Below, one piece after another: positions 1 to 7,447 of a stretch of DNA of 10,081 bases. The stretch is taken from the NCBI GenBank assembly GCA_003024985.2, contig PXIH01S0048206.1, one strand, 5' to 3'. Both the position numbers and the translations under genes were made by a program. The DNA comes from Euperipatoides rowelli (taxonomy: Eukaryota; Onychophora; Udeonychophora; Euonychophora; Peripatopsidae). The stretch's first letter is position 1, and the number at the start of each line of letters is the position of its first letter. The notes below the pieces were generated by a model. It was not told where the DNA came from and did no database searches. It saw nothing but the letters and a program-made list of their open reading frames with translations.

Positions 1-167
1 CCCCCCCCACACCCCCTAGGTCAAGTTTAAATAGCCTATAACCTGGCCAGAGTAGAGGTAGACATTTCTGCCAAATCCCAGGTCTGTAGCTTCAAAACTG
101 TGGGAATGCATAAGGACCAACCGGACGGACGGACAGACGGACAAACAGATGGACAGACAGTTGAGTT
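1..167. repeat. Decayed interspersed repeat with C-tract and tetranucleotide array
   Basis: The stretch begins with a C-rich tract (1-16) and continues into sequence that is less AT-rich than the interior of the window, ending in a GGAC/AGAC array that meets RTE-derived sequence near 165. Read on the minus strand it gives TATATATAAAACTCAA, then a CTGT/CCGT run, then sequence rich in GGCC and TTGG. This resembles the short-period repeats that flank many invertebrate interspersed elements. The ORF on the minus strand (16-204) is partly RTE sequence and partly translation of this array, so it is not a gene. I cannot name the family, and the window cuts off the left end. Confidence 0.45.
123..160. 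repeat. (GGAC/AGAC)n tetranucleotide microsatellite
   Basis: About nine and a half 4-bp units, mostly GGAC and AGAC with AAAC and AGAT variants. The imperfect units show that the array is not freshly expanded. It abuts the point where RTE homology on the minus strand is lost. Confidence 0.85.
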
Positions 168-842
168 TTATATATATTAAGATTGAACAATTCAATATAT
201 TCATTATTAATACCTTGTCTCTTTAGGGCTCCAATACAAATTGAGTATATATGGAATCAAAGACTTGTTCATAAGCAACAAATCCTATGCAAAGGGGAAG
301 TTCATATTCATTGCATCTTTAAATGATATCTCATACTACTTGCAAGTGGTCCATAGTGCTAAATCCACTCCGGAAACCAGCTTGTTCTTTTGATTGAGCC
401 TCATCCATTTATTTTCACAATCTATTTGTCAGAACTTTGTGAAAATTTTATATATGATGGTAACAAGCTTATAGGTCTGTAATTTTTAAGGTCTTCTTTA
501 TCACCTTTCATGTATAACATTATTAGTACAGCATTACTCCAACCAATTGGATATTTCTTTCTTTTAAGCATTCTGTAAAGCACCGAGAGTGTGTTTTTTT
601 CTAGTTCTTCACCACCAGCTTTTATAATATCAATTGATATGTTGTCTTCTCCTGGTACCTTTCCATTCTTCATGTGATTTACTGCATGCTTCACTCCTTC
701 AGCAAGTACATGTGCTACATCAGTCATTGTGTCAGTTAAATCATTTTTGGCTTCTTTTTGAGTTTAAATTTCAATGTTGGTATTATCAGATTCATCTTGA
801 TGTTGTGTCTTGTAAAATTCTTCAACTCTATAGACAATAAGT
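165..842 (-). pseudogene. RTE reverse transcriptase fragment, broken
   Basis: An open stretch from 727 to 422 (101 codons) carries the RT fingers: the pre-RT segment, then KNGKVPGEDNIS, GGEELEK, KGDKEDLKNYRPISLL (NYRPISLL at 461-484). Upstream in the same frame, 842-728 adds VEEFYK and one stop at 764-766. After 461 a frameshift leads to EQAGFRSGFSTMDHLQVV, two stops, then LPLCIGFVAYEQVFDS. That last string is motif A, where the family has D-Y-E-K-A-F-D, but the first, metal-binding Asp is Ala here (codon at 274-276). A further shift gives RQGINNEYIEL before the homology ends near 165. The polymerase would have been inactive even without the frameshifts. The FADD-type motif C is absent because the copy stops first. 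Plus-strand ORFs over this region are shadows. Confidence 0.88.
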
Positions 843-1014
843 TCTTTATTCCTAATAATGGTAACATATTTTATTTAATTTCTATTATGTGATTTTTCTC
901 TATCATTCATTAACATTTATTTAGTTTACTTTGAACTTTTATTTTTCCTCTATTGTTTTATTGATCAAATCACAGTTGAATGCTCATATGTCCTCTATAA
1001 TGCATCTTTATAAT

Positions 1015-1560
1015 GTTTTACAGAGCTTGACATATTCAATTTTGGACTTTGAATCTCCTTGTTTTTCATTTCATGGCAGTTTTTCATTAGATTTTTAGTC
1101 TCTTGGGTTAGTTTCGTATAAGATTTATTATCTTTTGTCACAGTGAGACATTTTGCAGCATTTAAGATAATTTTCTTTGATGGTAGAGTTGATTTCTTCC
1201 AGATCTTGTATTTCTTCTTGCATATTTAGTAATGTGCTGAATCTGATTTTAAGTTCTAACTGAAACTCATGTGCATGTTACCTTAGGTTATCCATATCAA
1301 TTGATTGAAACTTACTTTTGACAAGTTTAACCCTTTCGAGTGCTGAATTTTGAATGTACATCATCTTAATAGCCTATGATTAAATGCCTGTGTCGAACTG
1401 GTTTGAGTACTGAGATGTCTTGCAGTATCTTCTTCTTGTTAACAAGCATATAATCAATTTCATTCTTCACTCCATTTGGTCCACTCCAAGTCCATTCCCT
1501 GTTTGGTAACATCATAAGATGGCTTTGGATTTATATAAGCTGGCCTATGATTCATAACCC
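1015..1560 (-). pseudogene. RTE endonuclease C-terminus and linker, broken
   Basis: The clearest part lies at 1444-1500, which reads REWTWSGPNGVKNEIDYML on the minus strand, the conserved stretch before the final catalytic box of RTE AP-type endonucleases. It runs on to NKKKILQDISVLK, then shifts frame to QFDTG. The SDHR box that should follow is damaged: an indel puts it out of frame, and in the best-aligned frame the nucleotides read NHR, so the catalytic Asp appears to be Asn. Below about 1360 the linker is recognisable as ALERVKLVKSKFQSID and a Glu/Lys-rich helical segment, with several stops. No start codon or upstream catalytic residues remain. Confidence 0.75.
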
Positions 1561-2743
1561 TATCTGGCCGGAGTTCAGTTATCAAAGGCAGTCATAACGT
1601 AGATAGTAAACAATGCATAAAATTTCACAAGATTGAGCTAGAATCTTCATTTTTTTTACACAAATCTCACATCCTTGCTGGATAATGCCAAATAAGTGGT
1701 TTTAAATACCTTTAATCTGGAGATTTCTAAAACTCGCAATCTTTATACCTTATTTACCAATATTAGACAGCTGCGGTCAAATTTTAGCATATACAGTATA
1801 TATGTACCCTTCATTAATTATTAATATTTAATAAATTTTCATTTTTATTTTTAGATATAATATTTAACCTTCCTAAATGCTCTAAGTATATTGCATTGCA
1901 ATCTTGACAGTGAGATTCTCATATCTAACACCAATTAAATACACCTCCTCCCAAACAACTTCAAAACCCATAACAACTTTGTCTGAAGTCTTAATCCCTT
2001 TGATGAAATACAGAAGCTCTTAATAAATCCAAGTAAAAAGAAACTTCTCAAGAAATTAGCTCAAAAGAAGAAAATCAATCAAATAATAAATCTTGAGAAA
2101 TTTAAATAAAGATTAATTCGAACCACTTCATAATTAATTGTTTATGCAATTGAATTTAAAAGCCTGTTAAACAGTAATCAGATCCCACTTAATAATAAAA
2201 TGCCTTTTTAAATTGATTAAAATATACAAAGAAGTCCTATGTTAAATTAATATGTTACTGTGGCTTTAAAATGGCCTAAAGTACAGAACAGCTTAATTGC
2301 TTTAAATGTAAAATAAATTATGCTTAATTAATATTTATTATAAAACCTTTTTACCCTTAAACTCTTTCGTACAAATAGAGAATTTTCTCACACAAAATTG
2401 TCATAAATTGGTAATTTACAAACAAGGATAAGTATTTTAATAATTATCCAAACTGTATTGACTTTAGGTATGCATAAATTATATAAAACCTAACATAATT
2501 TTATCAGCTTTCAAACAAGCCTAATCGTATTGCTCTACGATGTACAGTTAAATTTATATGAATTTTTTAATGAATAAATGGGATTTTTTCTTAGTTAATT
2601 AAATTTTAGAAATTTGAAAAGTTACTACTCATAAATCATTTATTTCCATGTGGAATCGTAATTATTAATATTAAAATGGAAAGCGGCAAATGATACATCT
2701 GTTATAGCCATAGCATGGTTTAATTATTGGGCTGAAAATGGGC

Positions 2744-2749
<6 letters not shown>
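1561..2749. other. AT-rich interval with no recognisable gene
   Basis: About 1.2 kb of strongly AT-rich sequence with frequent stops in all frames. I see no conserved motif, no long inverted repeat and no RNA gene. Short homopolymer and AT-alternating runs are scattered through it (for example the palindrome-like ATATACAGTATATAT near 1790). The last 80 bp (2669-2749) may belong to the Penelope-like insertion if the 14-bp direct repeat starting at 2655 is its target-site duplication. Confidence 0.6.

Positions 2750-2770
<21 letters not shown>
2750..2770. repeat. (ATT)7 microsatellite
   Basis: Seven perfect ATT units. It lies about 30 bp upstream of the readable GIY-YIG frame and may mark where the coding part of that element was lost. 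Confidence 0.9.
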
Positions 2771-2774
<4 letters not shown>

Positions 2775-2798
2775 GAGAATATGTATTTATAATAGACT

Positions 2799-3071
2799 AA
2801 TGTTTCTTTATTAATTTGCCCAAAGACAGCCTATGTTGGCACCAGCAAACGACAGCTGTCTGTGCACATGCGTGAGCATTTATCACATGACCCCCACTCA
2901 AAAATTAATATTCATATCATCCAGACATCACATGCTGTCAGCTATAGCAATTTTTCAATCCTTGCGCAGATTCATCATACGAAAAAGTGCCTCATTGCAG
3001 AAAGTATGTTTATATCTTACAGTAAGCCATCGCTTAACATTTCTAACGCTGCAAAGTTAATTTTACTATAG
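2799..3071 (+). pseudogene. Penelope-like element GIY-YIG endonuclease, C-terminal remnant
   Basis: One frame is open from 2799 to a TAG at 3069-3071, about 90 codons, with no internal stop and no Met needed at its beginning. It reads YVGTSKRQLSVHMREH (YVG at 2832-2840), later NFSILAQ, then LIAESMFISYSKPSLN. This is the order in the GIY-YIG nuclease of Penelope-like elements: the YIG box, the R...EH helix, the N-F-x-I-L strand, the metal-binding Glu (codon 3000-3002) and the Asn of P-x-L-N (3036-3038). The GIY half is degraded: NVSLLICPK stands where a GVVYxIxC-like strand is expected, and the spacing to YVG looks shortened. The reverse transcriptase that precedes this domain in intact elements is absent, so the copy is 5'-truncated. 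The ORF at 2833-3060 is a shadow. A host GIY-YIG enzyme (SLX1 type) is unlikely because its zinc-finger and flanking motifs are missing. Confidence 0.75.
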
Positions 3072-3277
3072 TTTATAATTTTTATTTGAATTATTTTAGA
3101 GTTTTTACCTTTTTATTTTATATTAGGTTCATTTTGAACCACACCTTTATTTTACGTTTACTCATATTTCGGTAAGTCTCGATGTTTTGCCTAGTTTTAT
3201 GTAATATTAATCTAATTTATTTCACAATTCATCTTAGTTTTATCAAAAATTATTTTGTATTTATTGTGTAGATGCTC

Positions 3278-3327
3278 CAACCTGATGATTACAGAATTAT
3301 GTAAGAAAGATCTAGGAATAAATGTTG
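3278..3327 (+). ncRNA. Hammerhead-ribozyme-like core, probably decayed
   Basis: The sequence shows CTGATGA (3282-3288), then TTACA (3289-3293), a six-base loop (3294-3299), TGTAA (3300-3304) and immediately GAAA (3305-3308). These are the two invariant core boxes of a hammerhead, in the right order, joined by a perfect 5-bp helix II. CAAC (3278-3281) just before the core can pair with GTTG (3324-3327), giving a 4-bp helix I. The helix III region (3309-3323) does not fold convincingly, and the base triplet before GTTG is AAT rather than a cleavable NUH, so present activity is doubtful. Hammerheads are known in the non-coding repeats of Penelope-like elements, and this one lies about 210 bp after the stop codon of such a fragment on the same strand. 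Confidence 0.45.
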
Positions 3328-3329
3328 TC

Positions 3330-4091
3330 ACTAATTTTTACCTATTGTGTGCTACCATTATTAGCAATATTCCATCAACATACACCGTTAGCATGTCATC
3401 CATATATGCTATATAATAATAAAAATAGCTCATGTTACTTATACAGTTGAATATACCAACCTCTTCAATAATAATAATAATAATAAAAACTTACCGAAAA
3501 TAAGGATCGTAATTATTAACTGAATTTAAAAGTGGTGGTCTTCAAAATTGAAAATACTCAAAATAGATGCCAACTAATGATGTAGCACGCATTCCTAAAA
3601 TTTTACCAGGATAAAATTTAACATTTTTTTTTAAATAAAATATAATTTTTTAGATGCAACTTTAATATCAAAAATAAATATGTTCCATCCTTAAAATTTC
3701 AAAATTTCCATATAATTAAATATTTTTAAAAATACTCAAACAATGTGTCATGTGATCCAACAACAATTTACCACTAGGAATGTTGATGCTTGCATTTATG
3801 AAAGTAATATGGTGTTTTCAGGTGTATAGATATAGTTGCCAAAATTAATATTTTCAGTTTTATAAGAGGTAAAAATGAATACAATATGTCATTTTTTTAT
3901 AAATTTTATGTGGAATCCAAAAGTTTTATCGAAAATAACCATAAACAAATATATTTTTTTAATTAATATTTTTTGGAGATTATGATAAAATAGGCTATAC
4001 CCAATTTTGGCACATATAGCCCTACTGTGTGTCTCTCATTTGAGCTAGAATTTTTTGGTTTAGTAAAATTTTATTTCAATCAAAAATAAAC
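3330..4091. other. AT-rich interval; no gene seen
   Basis: The first part may be the rest of the Penelope-like 3' region, up to the (AAT) array and the 14-bp repeat at 3506-3519. Beyond that I see only A/T runs and stops in every frame, with no conserved motif or RNA gene. Confidence 0.6.
3467..3486. repeat. (AAT)n microsatellite
   Basis: Nearly seven perfect AAT units. It lies 20 bp before the second copy of the 14-bp direct repeat, so it could be a tail-like end of the inserted element or an independent expansion. Confidence 0.85.
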
Positions 4092-4279
4092 ATGCCAGAT
4101 GAAGAAAAGAATTTCACACAAGAAGAAAATATCATGATGGTACTCATTTCCTAGAGTGGTTCTGGACAGGTTCCCCACACATTCAGCCTATTCCCAGTCT
4201 CTCCAATGAATTGCTGCCTCAAATCTTCGATGATCTGATTGAGGAGATGAAGCGGAGAATGACAGAAATAAATCAGTAA
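4092..4279 (+). pseudogene. Coding-like island: possible host exon or gene fossil
   Basis: One frame is open from 4103 to a TAA at 4277-4279 (58 codons) in a part clearly richer in G and C than the DNA on either side. Its product ends LLPQIFDDLIEEMKRRM and contains DGTHFLEWFW and PSLSNELL, a mixed composition with an acidic/basic helix that looks like real protein rather than random AT-rich translation. A second frame starts with ATG at 4092 and gives MPDEEKNFTQEEN before a stop. Joining the two would need a frameshift near 4130, so this may be a pseudogene. Alternatively the first frame could be a terminal exon entered from an AG around 4093-4122, though no strong polypyrimidine tract is present. 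I do not recognise the family and assign no function. Confidence 0.35.
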
Positions 4280-5426
4280 AATTTCAGTTCCTGTAGATAA
4301 ACTGTATCCCGACTAACAACACATTTTCTCCAGCAGAAGATCAATAGTTCCTTTTATTTAATCAGAACTTTTTATTAATATTAATTTTTAATCAAAAGAA
4401 TACATTTCCATTTATCACAGAACTTTTGAAAATTTTCCACATTTCCAGTCCACTTGGTTCAAAAAGAACTTTAATTTTAAATTTTATTTATTCCTAGAAA
4501 CGAACTTTCACTCCAAGTTGTTTAAATTTCATGGACTTTCATAATCCTACCACCCACCTGTAAGAAGAAAACCACCATCAATCTAGTCATCACTACATAC
4601 CTTGTTAGATGCAATAAAAAATAGAATTAGAAAGATTTTTGTTGCATACCATACACCACACTTCTGATATCTAACGCAACATACACCCATAGCCTTTATA
4701 TAAATTCTTCAAGTAACACTAAACATAACACATTCTCATTCCATTAGTTCAAGTTTTGTGTAGCCTTCTTCGTGAAATTATCATCATTTTCTACTAAATT
4801 AATATTCCCCACTCAAGCTGAAGATCTTCCAAGAAAAAGTTTCCCAACATATGCTTATGGTTTATTAATTTGTTTCTACTCTAATTTTGTTTAACATAGT
4901 CAAATCTTTATTTATTGTAAAATTTTTCATCCACTATTGACTAACTTCAAATCTTTATTATAATCTTAAAAATTGTCAAAACTGAGAAGTAAATGAAATA
5001 TTTAATAAACACGAGTGGCTAAACATCGATTTATGTAGTCGGAGTACCACCTTTTTTATTTAAGCATTTCTTAAATAACAGTGTTAACAGTCCAATATAA
5101 AAATCAGAGTTTATCATATTTTACCTTGTCACGATTAATAAACTTTACATCGGATGGTAGCCATTTGATATGTTTATATTATATGAATGCTAGGTAATTT
5201 ATATATTCAAGCCTTCCTAAACTTATTTTGGTGAGCATGCACGAAATATGAAGATTGATTTTTTTTTGGTTCTGTGAAATTTGTGGTCTATTTGATTTGG
5301 ATTTACAGAATATAATGGTTAATGATTACAAATTAAATAGTATTACGTTATGTTTTTTATGTTGATTATACCTTAATCATAAATTGGAATGAACAAGTAA
5401 GGGATTGTGCAAGATACTGAATGATT
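4280..5426. other. AT-rich interval; no gene seen
   Basis: More than 1.1 kb with dense stops, A/T runs and no conserved motif that I can see. If the preceding island is a terminal exon, its 3' UTR would lie here, but no clear AATAAA plus downstream GT-rich element stands out. Confidence 0.6.
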
Positions 5427-5600
5427 CTCGTAACGAGGTTGCTCTGAAAATTTTGGCGGCTTTTTTTATTTTGCTTCTTCAGGGTTTAGCCAATGGGTTT
5501 TTATACTATTGCAATAGTTTATTTGTAACTGCTAAAGATAGTTTAATATTTGTTAACTTTTTATAGCAGTTGCTGTATATTTATTATATACAGTAGAAAT
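5427..5600 (+). promoter_or_regulatory. Putative 5' leader of the retrotransposon with two hairpins
   Basis: Sequence before the first ORF1 Met. It begins with CTCG-TAA-CGAG (5427-5437), a 4-bp hairpin in a CpG-containing patch, and ends with CTGTATA (5573-5579) facing TATACAG (5587-5593), a 7-bp perfect stem whose 3' arm ends seven bases before the ATG at 5601. Non-LTR elements of this group carry an internal promoter in the leader, but no specific promoter motif is identifiable. The left boundary is uncertain. Confidence 0.35.
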
Positions 5601-6493
5601 ATGAGTGTCACTATTGAACAATGGAGATGCGCCATTGGAAAACACGTGCTCATCAAGATCTCTGGCAGGCAAAATCTTGCTGTTGTAAAAGATATTATCT
5701 TATGTTGGTTTGAAAAAATTATTAGTATATTGATTGTGACTGTACTGCTTTTGATAGCAGGCATTGAGCCTAACTCTGGGCCAGACAGTGAGTAGTTCCG
5801 TTGTATACTGTTAGAAATAAAAAACGGTCAAGATGACATAAAAATGAATGTTTAAATTATGAAAAAAAATCAAGATGGTTTATGTGAAAATGTTATTAAT
5901 TTAAAAAATGAGATATCTGTCTTAACTAAATATACAGGTGACTTAAAAATTGAAGTGGCAAAGGTTATTCAAAGAGACAAAATACTGGAACAGGAAAATT
6001 GTAATTTGAAAAAAATTCTGGAATATAATGAATCGCTATCTAAAGGATCGAACGTAATAATATATGGTATAAAAGATAGTGATCATTGCGTAAATCATGG
6101 AAGGATACTGAGGTTGCAGTGAGAGACTTGTTAAAAAATAAACTGGATATTGATCTAGATTATAATGATATTGAAAGAGCTCACCGCATGGGTTCAAAAT
6201 ATGGAAATAGGCCTATATTGGGTGAATTTCTTTCATACAAAACTAAGTATAAAATTTTTGATAACACTTACAAGCTAAAAAATACTTCCATTTATATATC
6301 TGAACATTTTACTGAAAGAATTCAAAATATTAGAGATAAACTTAAACCTTACATGTTTGAAGCCAGAAAAGAAGGTGATAGAGCTATCATAAAATAGGAT
6401 AAATTATGTATAAATGGTAGATTATATACTTTGGAGGAATGTATTGAATATGATGATAAATTAAGACAAGAATCAAGCTCTAATGTGAACTAG
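5601..6493 (+). pseudogene. Retrotransposon ORF1: 2A-like leader, coiled coil, RRM-like nucleic-acid-binding protein
   Basis: The best start is ATG 5601, which opens the frame holding the 2A-like leader. The same frame runs on past stops at 5793-5795 and 5853-5855 through a Leu/Ile/Lys/Glu-rich heptad segment (about 5859-6040, coiled coil for trimerisation) to NVIIYGIKD, the first strand of an RRM-like fold. Near 6085 a frameshift moves to another frame: SWKD-like start, DIERAHRMGSKYGNRPI, FLSYKTKYKI, ISEHFTERIQNIRDKL, EARKEGDRAIIK. This is the L1-ORF1-like RRM plus C-terminal domain of many invertebrate LINEs, a nucleic-acid chaperone that packages the element RNA. A TAG at 6395-6397 interrupts the family's (R/K)-Y-DKL motif, and the frame then continues DKLCINGRLYTLEE to TAG 6491-6493. 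That TAG is either the true end or one more decay stop, because the same frame stays open beyond it. Confidence 0.82.
5718..5783 (+). other. Degraded 2A-like ribosome-skipping motif after hydrophobic segment
   Basis: Codons 5718-5756 encode a hydrophobic run (IISILIVTVLLLI), followed by AGIEPNSGP (5757-5783). The 2A consensus is D-(V/I)-E-x-N-P-G-P, with skipping between the last Gly and Pro (here 5780/5781). Two positions are off: Gly stands where Asp is expected, and Ser (5775-5777) replaces the first Pro. 2A-like sequences at the N-terminus of ORF1 are known from CR1-type and other invertebrate LINEs, where the hydrophobic part can also act as a signal peptide. With these changes the motif is probably not functional. 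Confidence 0.65.
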
Positions 6494-6640
6494 GTGGTTT
6501 ATTTAAAAGCCAATGTTTTTTTCAAAAATATTATCAGGAAGATATGTCAAGATAAATCTGGAAGTGTTTTGGTGGAATCTGGTCTGGAACAGTGTGATAG
6601 TTCCTTATTGCGGAAGGATATAATAAATAGAGTCAGCTGA

Positions 6641-7447
6641 AATAAGATTATTGTAAACCCAATCCCTTCAAATAATTTACCAGGTGAGTCTTTAACTGGT
6701 AACATTGTTAAATATGGTCTCACTGTTGTGATTGGGATAACACATCATAATGTTCAGTGTATAAGAAACAAATTGACAGATCTTGAAATCTTGATGGCTA
6801 ATTCTGGTTGGAAAACAAACATTTTATGTATTACTGAACACTGGCTTGTTAATTCTGAAATACAATACTTGAATTTAATGGGTTTTAATTTGATATCATT
6901 TGATTGTAGAGAAAAAAAGAAATGTGGAGTGTTTTGATTATGTTAAATGATAAAATTATGAAAATGGATGAATTTAGAGTTTTTTCAAATGAATGTGTAA
7001 TATAAATTGCTACAATTGAGATTGTCAAAATCAATCTTGTTGTTATAACTATATATAGATGTCCTTGTGCAGACTTAAATGAGTTTTTTAGGTTTTTGAA
7101 GGTTTGTTGGCTTCAATTAATGTAAGGAAAAATATAAAAGTGGTGATAGTGGTAGATTTTAACATTGATTTTTGTAGATGCTCTAAAGATAAGAAAGTAA
7201 TTTGTTAGATACTTTTCGGTTGAGACCACTTATTAATGAACCTACTCATTACTCAGTAAACACCAATACTATTATTGATAATATATTCTCAAATATTGAA
7301 AAAAGAAGCTGTGTTGTATATATTGTTGTGGGTATTTCGGATCATACTATTCAGGGTGTTTGTTTTCCCATAAATATTGAAATGGACTTTCATGATAATT
7401 TTATGTTAATTAAAAAAAGGAAATACAGTGGAAAAATAATGACATGA
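6641..7447 (+). other. AP-type endonuclease domain of ORF2
   Basis: The domain opens with THHNVQCIRNKLTDLEIL (6737 on), equivalent to the HxNIQ start of CR1/Jockey endonucleases. TEHWL follows, with the catalytic Glu at 6836-6838, then GFNLISFDCR. After frameshifts near 6937 and 7097 come VITIYRCPC (the IYRSP strand) and VVIVVDFNID. In the latter the usual GDFN box has Val for Gly (7152-7154) but keeps Asp and Asn. The last piece has INEPTH, TIIDNIFSN and the ISDH box (SDH at 7337-7345) with catalytic Asp and His intact. The domain cannot be made from this copy because of the frame changes and the TAA at 7003-7005. Confidence 0.82.

Larger units (their letters stand above)
165..1560 (-). mobile_element. 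RTE-clade non-LTR retrotransposon fossil, truncated at both ends
   Basis: Reading from 1560 down to 165 the minus strand gives, in canonical order, the C-terminal part of an AP-type endonuclease, a charged helical linker, and the first half of a reverse transcriptase. The wording of the motifs (WTW..PNG..NEID.ML, GEDNIS.D.IK, NYRPISLL, EQAGFRSGFST, DYEKAFD-like) is that of RTE elements common in arthropods. The beginning of the endonuclease and the catalytic second half of the reverse transcriptase with the C-terminal domain are missing. Several frameshifts and stops, including TAA at 764-766, show long neutral decay. The 3' side ends in the tetranucleotide repeat rather than in an element tail. 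Clade assignment rests on motif recall, not on a search. Confidence 0.85.
2655..3519. repeat. 14-bp direct repeat pair flanking the Penelope-like fossil
   Basis: ATCGTAATTATTAA occurs exactly at 2655-2668 and again at 3506-3519, enclosing 837 bp that contain the GIY-YIG fragment and the hammerhead-like core. Penelope-like insertions often have target-site duplications of variable length, so this could be one. The repeat is AT-rich, and similarity may extend weakly beyond it, so coincidence is possible. Confidence 0.3.

Noticed and set aside
16-204. Minus-strand ORF rich in Cys, Ser and Leu
   Set aside because: Translation of the end of the RTE fossil plus a tetranucleotide repeat; not a protein.
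634-840. Plus-strand ORF of 68 codons
   Set aside because: Antisense shadow of the RTE reverse transcriptase on the minus strand, which has clear family motifs.
1785-1860. AT palindromes as a possible MITE terminus or origin
   Set aside because: Short alternating A/T sequence with no matching terminal inverted repeat or target duplication nearby.
2833-3060. Plus-strand ORF of 75 codons over the GIY-YIG region
   Set aside because: Different frame from the one carrying YVG, R..EH, Glu and Asn; its own translation shows no motif.
5561-5764. Minus-strand ORF of 67 codons
   Set aside because: Antisense of the ORF1 leader; its hydrophobic composition is only the complement of the AT-rich coding strand.
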